Assembly (NCBI GenBank): GCA_009869945.1
Contig: WIXG01000155.1
Coordinates: 108,960 to 172,959, forward strand
Direction: 5' to 3'
DNA: 64,000 bases
From: Mesaphorura yosii
Lineage: Eukaryota > Arthropoda > Collembola > Poduromorpha > Tullbergiidae
Part shown: positions 46,601 through 61,200 of the stretch, one piece after another
How positions within the stretch are numbered: the first letter of the stretch is position 1
Layout: each line of letters opens with the position of its first letter
Program-made: the position numbers and the translations under genes
The notes under the pieces: generated by a model
The model's database searches: none
What the model was told of the DNA's origin: nothing
What the model saw: the letters and a program-made list of their open reading frames with translations, nothing else

Positions 46601-49205
46601 CATTGCAAAAATAATAATCGTGATACAAGACTTGGCGCTGCGCGGCACGGTGGCGGCTCGGCGGTGGCGGTAGGCCATTCATTTTGCAGATGTGCTCGAC
46701 AGCGCGGCGCAGCAAAGCACGTCGAAAACGAAAGCGAAAGCAGGACCGATAAATTATTTCCGAAATAATAATTTTAAATAAAAATACATTTCCAATTTCT
46801 GTTCGAGCTGCCGATTCTTTTGTTGTGCGACTCTTTCGTGTTCGTGTACGCGTGTTTCGTGTGCAATGACAGACATTTCAATACAGCAGCACAACGAAGA
46901 TACAATGCACGAGGGTTCAGAATTAATAGATTTTTGCTGTGCCGTTTTGTTTGACTCCGTTACTCCATTTCTGATATTTCTGCTCTGATCTCAATGGAAA
47001 TTCGTACTGCGTATGAAATCTATTGAAAATAATTACAATATATCAAGTCGAAGCCAGTTGAAGTCGGAGTCAAACCGATTTTACATTTATATTGTAATCC
47101 TGACTCGTACTCGTATTTGGAGCACACATGATTTACACATGCACCCTGCACCAAAACAGCCATAACCCAGCAAGACAGTGCCACAGTCACAGGCTGCGTA
47201 TGAATTATACGATTGTTTGTCGTGTCAGAGTCGGCTTCCTACGAAATTTGAAAATTTGCCAAGTAAAATCAAGTTTTCTTACTGCAAGTGTACAAGAGTA
47301 AAAGAGAGTACAAGAATCCTGAACTCAAGCAAGCCTGAGCCATGAGCTACACAGATTCCAAGGAGTAGTAGTCGTAGACCAAGAATTATGATGGAGAAGC
47401 CAAGTCTGCAGCCTCCAGCAGTTTTTAGTCAGTCACCGTGCTACTCATGTAACGTGTATTAGCGGGCGTGCGGGCAGACGGGAAGGAAGGCTGGTGAACT
47501 TTCACTTCTGCTCTGAACCCGAAACAGCGGTGGTGAAAGAGGTAGTGAAAGCAGTAGCAGTATCACTGACGTCATGGTTGTAAACGGGACGGCTTGACAT
47601 GACGTCAGACGGCGCCACACACGGTTGGCAAATTCGGCAGGCCCTTCATAAGAATGTGAACCAGGGCGGCAGGCAGTGGCAGTAAAGGAATTGGAACAAA
47701 TGGGTAGCAAGAGTCAGCACGTAAGCTTTCACCAGAGACAAGTGCGTGTGATGCTGCGAATCTGTCTCGAGAAGATACACACCAAGCCGGAGCTCAGAGA
47801 GCAAGGGCTCAACGCACTCCAGCAGGCTGGCAGGGAGCAGAAGAAAGACGACGGCGACGGCGACGGCGGCCGCGGTGAAAGTAACGTGGAAAAGATAGAA
47901 ACGAAAACGTATAAAAAATAAACGAAGAAGGGAAATAAAATAAAAAAGTTTTGCTTTAAGCCTGCAAAGGATTTTTATGTTTGCGAGATCTCGACAAGGA
48001 GAAAGTTGTGAAAGAAGATTCTCGCTGCTGCCGGGTGGCTTGAGCTTGTCTTTGGAAATCTGCAACACACACTCGTTCGCTCAAACATGCGTTTGCAAAC
48101 GTACGTCGTGCCATGCCTGCCTGCCGTGAGATGGATTGCCTGAACGTAAAATATTTATATTTTGTGGGTGCGCTGCGATGCGCGCTGTGATGAAGAAAGT
48201 ATTCTCATTTTTATTATTGCCTCTCGGTGCGATCTCACTCTCCGCCCGCGCGTTTGCTTGCTGTGAATCAATGATGATGTATTGTGTTTTGTTATTCGTT
48301 TTTTTTGCATCCCGGCCGTGCGCACGGAGAAGATTTGCTGATCTTCCAGTACACAACGTAATTCCTTCACTTCGTGGCAGTGGAAAACTTTCGACAAGAC
48401 AAGACAAGAGCAGTAAAGTGCTGGTGCTGTGTGAAGTGAAATATTATTAAGGAAACCCACATAGCAAAGCAAAGCGCAGAAAATGGATTTCCAATAATAA
48501 AACTCGTGTGCCGTGCCGTATCGTGGCTTGGGCATGAAATTCAATAATAAATACACGAACACCAGAGCATTGCAGCGCGGTAAATGACACGGTCTAAATT
48601 GCGCGTGTATCAAAATCCGGGAATTGACAGGCGACTTGTAGTGCATTACTGCATTACATGTGACATGTGTCTTGTGAGCTGTTTCCGATTAGAGCTCATT
48701 AGTCGCCATTCGCCAACCGCCATCATCAACTTTCTTTCTCCTTTCATGACACGGGCACAGCCACACGAGTGAATTGCGATTCATGATACAGGCAATTAGC
48801 CTTTGAACACTTTTGAATGGAACGCATTCATTGCTTTGCTTTGCTGCGCTGTCCTCCGTTGTTGATTTTTGCGTCGGAAACCGCAATCGCAGCACGCACA
48901 CTGGGTGGACATTTGAGCTTGGCTTGGCGTAATTACACGTCCTGAAATTAAACGCTGGTTTCATGGTGCTCGTCGTGGTCGTGAATTATTTCCACCACAG
49001 AAATTCAGTTTTGTGCAGAAATGCTGCAAAAGTAAGTGCCTTGCTCGGAAGTGGAACAAGAAAGAAATAAAAGAGCAGAGATAAAAATATTCGCAAGAAG
49101 ATTGTGTTTCATGATGAACAGCCGAGGCCTAATATAAAACTTTACTTTACGTAAATTGACTTTAAGAATTTAATTCAAGGAGCCAGCACGCCGAGACTGG
49201 AGAAC

Positions 49206-49229
49206 CCAGCCTCCGGTGGAGGAGGCTGG
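49206..49229. repeat. 9-bp inverted repeat with a 6-nt loop
   Basis: CCAGCCTCC (49206-49214) is followed by GGTGGA and the exact reverse complement (49221-49229). It is a GC-rich, short but perfect hairpin. Confidence 0.75.
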
Positions 49230-52200
49230 AGTACTCTTGAATAAAATCTCCCACTTAAGAATCTCTACGCTACGACGATGTGATTCACGAGCGCAAGTCT
49301 TCTTGAGGTTAGAATGATGAGAGTTCATCTTTTGGTCCCACGATTGTCTTATCTATTATCTCGTATCATCAACATGTACTAGTTCTTGTCCTCGAACATG
49401 CGTCCACGTCTTGCCTGGCTTGGTTTCACGTACGAGACGAGTTATATTTTCATTTCCGCATCCTTTGCTTCTAAATAGCATCGATGACAATGACAAAAGA
49501 CCGCTTTCCTTCCCAATCATTTATATTGTTCCAGCCTGCACTTCAACAAACTATGCCTTGCCTCGCCTTGCTTGGCCTGGCAGTGGCTTCGTTGCTTTTG
49601 CTCTGCTCATCTGCTCGTCTGCTGCCTGCCTGCCCTGCCGTCTGCTCTTTGGTCTCGGCTAAGACAATGCCGAATTTCTCAACGTCTCGCTAAAGAAGTT
49701 TGATGACAATAAAGACTTTATCTGAATTGATTAATTTCGGGAACGGGAACGGAAAACTCCCAAACTTGTATGAAACTTGAAGCTGAAATTTGGACCAACG
49801 ACGAAGTATAACTGACACAGTTTCCAATGTCCGGAAAAGCAAACTGATAATGATAAAGGCACGTCGCCGTCGAGTCGTCGGTCGGCAATCATTGTCAGAC
49901 ATCCACAATTATGAGCTTCGACAAAGTGAAACTTACCTCGACTCGAGTCTGACTGACTGAGTCTGAGTCTGGGCCGTGAAAGGAAGTGAAACTTTGATCA
50001 AAACTTAAAACCGAATCTAATTTATATCGACAAGCATACCGTGTCGTGCCGTGTGCCGTGCTGTAATAATTTCGCTAATGATAAGATCTAACACGGTTGG
50101 CGCGAGGCGCGAGACATCAATGGACAAAGTTCCGTGGAGCCATCGAGCCGCACACGAGTCTTGGGGATTATTTCCGCTTGATGCCAGAGAAAATTCATGC
50201 ATGAGCAATTATTGTGCACAAAGATCGTGAAATGCGATCTGCGATCTACGAAAAGCGAAAAACGAGTAGAGAAAGGTGAGACCAAGACAAGGTTCCAAGA
50301 CACCAAGACGGTCGTGGATCGTGTTGACTTGACTTTGACTCGACTGTTGACGACGCCGAGGCGCTGAGCCTCGCGCCTTGCCGAGATAAAAGCAAGCACA
50401 CGCGTTAAGTCACAGTCGCAGTGGCAGTCTTCCGGCCGAGTCGGCAAAGTTAAATATTTTATGTCAGAATTTCATTCTATTTCGCGAAAAAGCGAATCCC
50501 TGGTCGAAATCCGGGAAGATCCTCGCGGATTTGCGAACGACATTAGAATAATGCAAAATGCGCGTAAGGCGCAAAAGGTGCGCGTCTTTGTGAGAAGCTT
50601 CGAGATTTCTTTACGCTCGCGTTCGTCGTTCTCATACCTGATCCAAGCCTAGCAGAGCCGTCGTCGCCTCGTCGCCTTGATCCCATAAACACATTACAAT
50701 AATGGGAATCGTGCCTTTCTTGCGAGTATACAAAGGACAGGTATCACGGCATTCGCAACTTTTAATTTTGTTGTCTCGCACTCGAAAAACAAAGCCATGC
50801 CAAATACGCAAATACGCACGGAGGAAAATGTGAAATGAAAGAAAGTTTCCTGTACAAGAATTTTGACAAGAGCCCAACTTTTCGTGCCTGATTACAAAGT
50901 TTTTATTCCAGGTACCTAAAAATGCGTAAAATTGTAAAGAGAGTAAAAGTAAAACTCAAGCCGGCCGCTTCGCCGGTAAAAGTCCTTAATAAGACTTTGC
51001 ACATAGTTTAATAAGAGTTGCAACTCCAAGAATAGCGAGCAGGAAAGTATGAAAAGTTGTACTCCATAATCCGAACTGAATTGGGAAATCCAACTTTCTT
51101 TCTCCGTTCTGCTTTCACCTTTCTTCATGCTTGAATTAATTTGATTACCTTCTTAAGCTTAGCAGAGGCATAAAATAAAAATCTGTACCTTTCCCTTACA
51201 AGAAATAAAATCTGACTGACGAAGTGCAAAAAGACTCCCAAAGAAAATTTTCCCGTCCCGTACCGTCGCCGGTTTGGCGGCGGTGCAATAAGCTCATTTT
51301 TGCAATTTTGATTTTATTTCGCGCACTTGAATCCTAAATTAACTTATCGCTTGTCAAATAAGGAAAAATGTGGCACACCAACAAAGTAAATTACTCGGCT
51401 CAATAAATCTCGACTTCTGCCTGCTTTCGCCTTTACATTTGCTGATTTTGCCGCAAATTCCGCAATGCAATCTGAAATCTTGTTACGCACCGGCGCCGCC
51501 GCCACACCACGCCACGCCATCAAATTTAATGGGTGGGCACCGCCACAGCGCACGATGCGATACAAAATCCATATGATGCCAGTCGGCTGACAGTAAACAA
51601 GCCCATTATTTTCGCAAGTCAATATACTAGTATACGTATTTTATGAGTTCCAGCTTACATAATAGTAAAAGCCGGCAATCATGATGGCGGATCATGTTTT
51701 CGTGCAATAATAAAAAATACGGCAAGTAAATAGCCAGCCAGCCAGGCATTCATGGCCTGGCGGCCGGTCATGGAGTTTGAGCGCCTGGTTAATGGATTCT
51801 CATCTATTTTAGAATAATGGCCTTTTTCACAACCTGTGCAGTGCAAGAAAGCAATTTAAAAGTGAGTAAAGTCATAAAATCAAACACAATCGCAGTCTAG
51901 ATCGCGTTTACTCGAACGCGAAGGAAGGGAAGAAAGGCAAGGGGCAAGTTCGCATGTTATTTTAAAGCAGCAGCGGCAGGGTTATTAAAATGAACTGCGT
52001 CTCGTCGCGGGTCTCCAATCAATTCTGCTGGCCCTGCTCAGGTAGCAGCAGCAGCTGCTAATATTGCTCTGCTCCTGCTATTTTTAACATCCGCAATTTC
52101 CCTGCTGCAAACGCAAAGGCCACACAGAAAGCTGAAGCGTTTAATTCCCACATCCGTTGAGTCGAGTCCCCGCTTTGTTCTCGTCTCCAATTACTCGTTC

Positions 52201-55195
52201 ATTGCATTACACTGCACTGCATTTAAATTCGCAATTTCAATTTGCCCTTTTACGATCGGCCCGGTTTTATGTTTGTAGCCCAATTTTTGCGTATTTTATC
52301 TCAACTCTATATCTCACTTGCGGAAACTGGCTGCCATGAGAGTCTGCCGCTTACTACAGCTTTTGCTTTCGCTGGAAACTTTGGAATGGCAATAAAAACC
52401 ATTTTTTTATGTATTCGTCGTGTCTTTCGTAGCATTACGATTACGTATGAACTGGACGCATTTTATTCGTGCTCGCTCCAATTTTATAGTGTAATAAGAT
52501 AATTTCAAAGTGTGTGGACCAGACAGCAGAACCCTGTTATTGTTTACAGGATCGTGAGAGATAAACACGGTCCGCGCCAGCGGCAGCGGCCGGGCAGGCC
52601 AGCCTACTTTACGATTCAAAACTCATTTGGCAAGCTCCGGGCTGCTCGACTCATGCAATGGCAGAGATGAAACGATGATAACGACCATTCGCCATTCGCG
52701 ATTGCAAAATTCCGATTCACGAATTCACGGCTCGTTTGCACGGCCATCGCATCGCATTCGAATTCGAATTCGTAGTGCAGGTTATTTTTATTGATGAGTG
52801 GCCAAATCAATTGGCACAATAAAATAGCGTAAAAATTTATGCCAGCACGCCCAGTCTGGAGCTCGTAAAATGACGGAGCTTTAAAAGTGCGCGTAAATAC
52901 TGGCCAAATTCGCCATTCTCCATTCGTGTACACGACGAAGAATTGTGATGGATCTTTATGCGTTAATGCAGTCTGATCGTGATCGTCGTCGGGGAATAAA
53001 AATTCGGGCTGCGTAGCTCAGGCTGAGCCTGAGTCTGGGCCATCAACGCATTTTGATTGGCTCACTGGTTGGTTACTTTTCCTATTATCTTTTATAATGG
53101 TATCGCTTTCTCGTCGTGCTCGTGCTTGGTCGAGAGACCACCGTGCTTGCCCGTCGTCGCCATCCTCTCGTCGCGCTCGTCATTACAATAAATACGCACT
53201 CGTACGTATAATGCAGGCAATATTATCACAACTCAGCCCAGCAAAGGATTCTCAAGCCACGCAGTAGCACTCTTCCGTTTTACTTTTACGTTTTACATGG
53301 ATTTTTATGTACATTTTTGTTCGTGAGTACGTACGCGATCCAATCTCCATAATAATATTTACTTTCTCCACTTTTCCCTTCCCCGTGGCCGTACTTTGCT
53401 CGTATTACGTGGCTCTTTATACATAAACAAAAGTTTCAGCTTGCAAATACTTTTTTATTATATCCATCGCGAATCGTCTCGTGGTGGCTTCTTTTAAAGT
53501 TACTCTCAAAGTTGGGCTGGTCTGGTCGGTCGTCGCGTCGGAAGAGTTTGCAGTTTAGTTTAGTTTGTGAGGAACAACGACCAAGTCAAGCAAAGCCTGA
53601 AAATGCTTGCTTACTTGCCTGCCTGTATGGTTGCTGGTCGTGCTGGAAAGAAAGAAAAGAGTTTTGTACTCTGCATTCATTAATTCCCTGGAATCCTGCC
53701 AATGTCAATCCCCTCGCCAAACCAAGCTTGCTGCCTGTGACTGTGACTAAGCCTGGTCCATGGCAGCCAGCCTCTCTGTTGGCTACGACAGGCCATGCTA
53801 TGGCATGGCATTATTGTCTTTTGCAGAAGTTTCGGGAATTATTGGTTAGAAAGTGGCTATTAAAAGTAATTACTATTGAAATCCGATGGATTAACAATGG
53901 GATAAACGACTCCCGCTCCAGAAACTGGCAAAGAGAAGTGTCATTGACTCGACGACAATGGACCAAAACACGCAATGCGAGAGCCAGAGTGTCGCTGGTA
54001 TTCACTTGTTTACGAGCGTCAGGTGGATTTGCAACTGCAATTTCGCATGCGGAATTTCCAATTTCTTAATAAAAAGTCAGGATGATCTGCGGAGGCGATC
54101 AGGCGATCATGTGTGTAAATGTACACAAAAGAGGTGACTCTCGGGTCGTTCCTTTATCATCAGCTCGTTATTTGGAATTCAAATTGAAAAAAATAAATAT
54201 GAAAAGGATGATAGGAAAAGAGAGTTTGGCCCGGCCTGGCCTGGAGGGCCGGAGGACAAAGTTCTAGTGAAATTTTCCGGCCCTGGCATGGCCTGGCAAT
54301 ACCTGCCTGCCTGTACAATGGACGACCGGTCCACAGAATAATGGCAATGGCTATAATGGTAATGGATCTTCTCTCTTTACTCAGTGGCACACGTACACGG
54401 TAATGGCAGGCAGGCAGGATGATATAATGGACGAGATACGTTGCGAAAATAAAGGCACCATCCTGTCGCCGTGTTGTCATCTTTTCTTTTGGCATCGCAT
54501 ACAAAGCGGTCAGGTCATGCCAGCCTGGCTCGTAATATTAAATACATGTGTGCTTTACTGTGACTTTACTTCACGTTACTTCTCTTTACTCTACTTTACG
54601 ACGGGTTTACGGGTTCTTTCACTCTGTGTGCATGCATTCTTCTCATTCTTCTTTGTTGCGACTTCCTCTAGTCGTTCGCCGTGACAGTGGCCGTAGCTGC
54701 TGGCAGGCTGGCGATTCAGATTCGGAGCTTAACACACTGAAAAAACCGGGCGAACAGGGAAAATCAATAGCGAGTCGAGTGGCGGCCGCGTGTGTTACAC
54801 TGCCATGCCATACCGTGGCCGTACCGACACTGTTGCCAAATACATTTTTGCCAGTCGTATCGCTCTCAAGCCGCGAATACGAGCAGTACGAGCAGCAGTC
54901 TTCATTCACAGTACGCGGTTCGAATATCGCGTACGGTCTGGTTGTAAAAAGGGATAGTGAACCTCCATGTACGTGGTTGCTTTTTGGAGAAAGAACTTTC
55001 ACCAGCGCAGCATCAGCTTAAGGTTCATTCTCCTTTTCGTTTTTCGCCCTCGCTTTCACTTTCGTTCTTGCCTGAGCTCCCGGTGCGGTGCCTCTTACAC
55101 ACTCGAACCGAGCAACCAGCATTCTTCTTACATGCGAGAAAAGGAAAAGGAAGGAAGGCAGCAGCCTGAATGTGAATTGTGAATCGATATCATTG

Positions 55196-55220
55196 TACTT
55201 TACTTTACTTTACTTTACTT
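55196..55220. repeat. (TACTT)5 microsatellite
   Basis: Five perfect tandem TACTT units. Degenerate relatives occur near 24722-24760 and 54555-54600. Confidence 0.9.
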
Positions 55221-58200
55221 CACTCTGAGCTATGTTGTGTGTCGTGCCAGTTCCATGGCCATATTTACTATGCCGTCCATGCCCTACGATGTACGAGAAC
55301 TCCAGCTCGTACGGAGTGCGGAAGCACAGATGAATTTTATGAGATGCGTTAATCTCACGAGTCGCGAATCGCGAGCACGAGTCACAAACGGAAACAAAAC
55401 GTGCGAGTACGATCTCGGCAATGCTCTGATTGAGTGACTAATGAAATGCGGCAGGCAGTCTGAGTGCCAGTGTGCGAGAGGCATTGTTTTGGCTGTGAGT
55501 CAAGAGACACGGGAGAAAGTTGGCATTCATTCGCATTGTTTGTACGCAAACCGTGCTCGCATATGCGTGCTGGTCGATCTACATTTGCGTTTGCGTTTCC
55601 AGTCACACTCTCCTATTTACTGCTTCTATTCCTTCCTTTTGCTGGATCGCGTTTGGGTTAAGTGTATTCAAAATAGAACCTACTTAGCATTGGCATTAGC
55701 CGACGACACGGCAGCAGCAACAGCACAAAACCCATTCAATTCAGGAAAAACAATCATAAAAACTAACTACCATTACAAAGCCATACAATCGCTCTCTTTG
55801 TGCGGCTGTTCGCCGTGCCTGCCGTGTTAAGTGCAAAGTACAAAGTATTCAAAGAAATGGCTCAGGCTCAAAGGGTTACAATTTACAGGAGCTCAGAAAT
55901 GTAAATGTGAAGCAGGCAGGAACAGGAACTTGGCCTGGCTTGGCCTGGCTTGCCGTCTACAGCCACTGCCATCATGAAAGGGCCTCGACGGACCCATAAT
56001 TCATCATTAATGCGAATGTGAATATTTCGCTATGCATAAGCCTAAATCCAAAGCGCAAGAAACCTCCGTCTGCCAGCAGCCGAACCGGGATTGAATGGCA
56101 ACGGCAGGCAATTGCGAACTGTTGCCTCGCATGCGAACTGCGGTGAAAAAGAATCTCATTTCGAATGTGGGCCACGCCACATTTACATTACATTATTACT
56201 TATTACATTGTTTCTGGAAATTAATTTGGGTTGTCGGTCTGTCATTTACATTCCATCGTTCACCACCGCCACGCAATTCTTCACGGCTTGCAACCATGCC
56301 AGCCACGATAAGCAAGCGCCAATTTGCTTGGAGCCTGGGATGCGTACGGCTTTGGGCTTTGGCCCGGGTCGGCTCGGCTCGGCTGATTTGTGGTCGAGAT
56401 TTTGATTTGTGAGCTTTTAAATTAAAGTTTCTGATTGGAGCCGTGAGACAAAACCGATTTGACCCGCTGTGAGCTTTTCTCAAACTCTGAGAGCTGTTGT
56501 CCGTTGCCCGTACGTACTCTAAATCTCGTGGGTAAATTCCATCGCACGGTTTTAATTAAGGTTGCAAAATATTTGCAGAGCACACATTCCATAACTCAGC
56601 ACGTGGTTGTGGCCGTGGCCTGACCGTACCCGTTTTGCCGCTCGATGCCGCCCTGCTTTAGAAGACTTTCGGGCTGCCTGTACCGTTGAACTGAAATTAA
56701 TTTTTTACATTTTGAATTTGTACAGTTTTGAAGTTGAAGTTGGTCTGGCCGCTCGGAATTTATTGCTTTGTCGCGAACGATAAATCACTCGAGCATAGAT
56801 TGCTTCTGGTCCATTCATTTGTACTGTGGACGGCGAACTGCGGGCCAGCAAAGAAAGAAAGAAAAGGAAACGTGTGGCAAAAAATTAAGTACAACTCGTC
56901 CGGGCGGCGGCGGCGACGGCGTTCTCCTTCGTTTCGTTTTGGCAGTGGCAGCGTAGTGGCGTGGTCGGTCGCGGATTCCACCGAGACCGAAGACTCGCAC
57001 GGGCATCGCGTCGCGTGCGAGATGCGATTTTTTGTGTTTAAACTGAAGAAGACAACGACAACGAAGAAAACGAAGAGAGAAGACGAAGTCTGCGACTGAG
57101 AGTGGGAATGAGACCAACAATGCAGCGACGCGACGTGGCCAGCAGCAAGAGAGATATATATTTCATCTTACAATGCAAGACTTGTCGCGTTGCCCGCGCC
57201 GTGCCTGGACACATTCCCTAGCACACACGTTAAACGAATCAGACTCGAAGCAGTGCTGGTGCTCCGACACGACGACAGCGAAAGCTTTTCTCTCCAGAGA
57301 AAATCCAACTCATTCCAGTTGAATATCTCTGTCGGCTCAACTTCTTTCACTCTGCTTTGCGTTCGCCATCTTTTTGCTTCCAGACTTACGTACTTGGAGT
57401 GCGTGTGCTAGTGCGAGTCCGGGCGCAGATTTCTTTTTCAGACGAAGCACGAATGCACGAAGGACGTCGACGTCAGGCTCAAAATTTACAAATCTTGGCA
57501 GGCATTGGCAGCAAACACAGAACAGACTCGACCAGGATATTGATCTTTGTCGGTCATCTCTCATCATCGTACTGACTTGGTCCTGTTATCGATATTCTTT
57601 GTCAGCAGGAGAATAAGTCAGCAGGCCTGACTTCTACCACGTAGTAATTTATTGCGGCATGCAATGTACCGTTTCAGAATTCAAATTCCGTGCATTGCAA
57701 ATTAGAGCTTGGTTCGGGCTTGAACTACGAACTGCGAACTGCCCGTTCCGTCCAACCCGTAAACAAGTGACAACTTACAAGCGTGGTGGGATTAGAAAAG
57801 TCATGCAAATAGATCATGAGAACTGAAATGCGTAGCGGTGCGTGTAGTATTAATCTTCGCCTTCTTTGCACTGTTTACAAGTAAGCCTACATGTGACTAC
57901 ATTGTTAAGCAAAATTTATTCAAAACTATTAATCAAGCCTCGTACATGTTTGATGATGAGCACGCTACACAAATACTGCTACACAGTAGTGCTTGCTTTC
58001 TTGGAGGCATAGACATAGCAGGGCAGAGATGAATTTACAATTTACTCGACGGCGGCTCGGACGGACGCGTTTGTTATTTGCTTCCCTTGATATTTTCCCA
58101 CAAATCTTCATACACACAACACGCTGGCAACCCTCGCACGCACGCGACGATTGTGAGCCCGAGCCACTTGTCTTGTCTTCCCTTGTCTTGTCTTTTATTT

Positions 58201-61200
58201 GTATGATGATCTAGATTTCTTTTCCGTATCACCGCACCACTAAATCAAAGTTCAACTTTCCATTTTCAGAATCGAGTTCGAGTTCAAGCTCACGCTTCTC
58301 AAATTCTCACGTTCGCCTTCGTTTTCGCGACCGAATTCTCATTCTCGTTTTTAATTGCTTGCTTACAAGCAATCACGGATTTGGAATTGTGGTTGATCCT
58401 TGACATTGTCTCGCGTGACCGCGTAAGGTCAATCCGCAGCCGTCGATAAACCTGTCGCCGTTGCCAGACGTGTCCTCTAATCTTATCAGTATAAGCAGGC
58501 TACAAGGACGTCTCGTCTTGTCTAACCGGCTACGAATACGAATGTGAGTACGAATCTGGCTTCAAAAGATCACACGAAGGATGATGTCGAAAGAGCGTCT
58601 CCATTCATTTGCACTGCATTGCACGCGTTTCTAGTTTCATTCGATATTTATGCATTTTGCATTTGAATTTGTATGCATTAAGCATTTAACGAGCAAGTGG
58701 CGGCTTGTCATCTTGACTCTCGCCTGTCAGCTTATCAGCCAACAACTGCGTTCGCGGCGGCGCGGCTCATGGCTCATGGCTTGATGGTATTTGACATTGA
58801 CGGGTTGCGATTGCAGGTCTCCATTCAATTCAAAGAATCACTTTGTACTTGTGCTTGGAATCATGCTTAAGTTCTGCATTTATTCTCATTGCGTATTTGT
58901 TTTGCATTTACGTGCCCGTGTTTGTGCGTTTATGCGTTTATGTTTACAAATTCTCACGTCACAATCACGCACGCACCCTGCGTTAGCGTTGCCAATTCCT
59001 TCCACACACACACATTTTGCGTGGAATGTGCGTGCTGAGTGTAATGCAGGTTCGAGTCAAGCCACGACAAGCCAAGCCGAGGTTTACTTACACATAACAT
59101 GTTCCATTTAAACAGGTACGCGTACAGCTCTCGCATTGTGTGAATTGTTTATGGGATTAACTTCCACGTACCCTCGTACATCAAGTCAAGTCTCGCAGTC
59201 TTAAGAAAATGTTTACGTCCACGCAGGCAGCGGAATTGCCATCAACAATGTATGTGATGTGATGTATTATGATGAAAACCAACCGACCGAGTCCATTGAA
59301 CCCAGCCACAGCCAGCCACAAACTAGGCGGACGTGCTCCTGCTTACCGCAATGCAATACAACGCTTTTCACAGGCACGAATCAGGCACCACGAGAAATGA
59401 AATAAATCTTACGTAATGGCAGCCCAGCGATTCACATTTATAATCACATACGGACGGACGCAAAGCAATTGCAATTGCCGGCCATCGCCATCGCCATATC
59501 ATTATCATCAATAAATAACACGTTCGCGTTCTCGCTCTCAGAGAGTCGGAGCGAACGATGGCTCTATTGGCAAAAGTCAATCGTCCAATTTCCGTCGCCG
59601 CGCCATCCACTGCAAGCTTGAGCAGATAATCCGTAATAAAAATGGGGTGGAGATCTCCGGGCGTTTTATTGCCTTGCTGCACTGCAATTCTGCAATGCAA
59701 TCTCGCCTCGTTATCAGCAAGTCATCATATTTATTACTATTACGCATTCTCGTGTCTGTACAACGCACAATAATGCTGTTTTGCTACACGATTCCATGTC
59801 TGGTGGTTCATTACCTTTTTACCTCTTGGCGATTTAATCCACACCAAGCCACGCATTGTTATATAATACTGACTGCTAATAATATGGTACATCAGGAATA
59901 ACATTACATAAGACATCACAATCGCAATCGCAAGAGGCAAGACAAGATGCGTGTATTGCATGCAGACGCAGAGAAGGAAGACGAACAATGAAGGAATAAG
60001 CAATAACCTTTAGCTTGCGCACGTGGAGTCGTGGAGCAAAGATTCGCAGTCCGCAGGCTCCACACCAAAAACGCAAACATGAATCGAATGGAACCCATTT
60101 ACCTTTTGTGGACCAGCTCGTAATTTACGCTAAACACTAAGCACAATGAAAGCTGCTATGGTAATCGTGAATTCGTGTAATGCGCTCATTATTTAAAACT
60201 GGCTGGCTTTATCAGCACCAATTTATAGCCCGAGTTTACTCCATGACATGATGCTCGATGGACGATACGTGAGACATGATTTTAATGAGTGTCAGCGCGC
60301 CGAAGCCATTACATTAAAACAGCTGCTTTGCGTCTGGCTTGGCCGGCCCTATCAGCCGGCGTTCCAGCCTCATCATGAACAAAGTTTCCTAATTTTGAAT
60401 TTCTCATTGCATACATGCTGCATTGACTGAATTCTGCATCGCCGAAAATGCTGCTTCGCCGCGCTGGGCTCCAGCCTTAAAGATGTTGGGCCTGTGAAGG
60501 GAAAGGGTTTATGCCCATAATCATAACCGTAGTAATATAAAAGCATTATCATGCATTATTATGATTATGTATGCAATAATTCTAGGCTATTGCCTTCTCC
60601 GTGTGCTTTGCAGTGTTCGTACAAATTGTGCATTCAATACAATGGAGCATACGAGCGGCTCAGAAATAAAGTCGATACATTCCACGTGCAGGGCGACGCC
60701 AGACACTTGACGACTGTGACTCCAGCCAAGTCGAGTCGAATTTACTGTTTACTTAATGCCTGAGCTCTTCATCTTCACTTTTAAGTACGCCATATGCCAA
60801 GTGGCATTGGCTTGGCTCCTGGCGCGGAATTTCAAAGCTCTTTCATTCATTAACACCACGAGTCTGGTCTTAAAATAATACGACGACCATAATTCACAAC
60901 TGAGCCCCATGCCGCCAAGCCCGTGCAGGTATCGCCTTCGCGTATCGAAAGTGCATTTTGTAATTTAGCGTCAAGCGTTTAGCATTTGCATTAAGCTTTT
61001 ATATTCAATGGCGATAGCAGCAATTCGTTTGGTCGTAGCTTTAAGCACTAGCACAAACATAAACCGGGTTTTGCCACCTGCGTCCTCGGTCTCGGTTGCC
61101 AGATTCGGAAAGCGAACATCTTGCCTTCTTGCCTTTCTTTCTCGCACCTCACAGCAGCCAAATACCAAATTTGGTATTGACGCTCTGTGCTTTACAGTAA

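Noticed and set aside
47646-48068. Hydrophobic minus-strand frame (AAAVAVAVVFLLLPASLL) that could be a turtle signal peptide
   Set aside because: It lacks an ATG close to the hydrophobic core, and no donor in the right phase was found.
53512-54069. 185-residue open frame on the plus strand
   Set aside because: Arbitrary composition, many Cys and Trp in no pattern, no family match, no splice context; expected by chance over 26 kb.
59049-59059. GGTTCGAGTCA, similar to a tRNA B box
   Set aside because: No matching A box or cloverleaf pairing around it.
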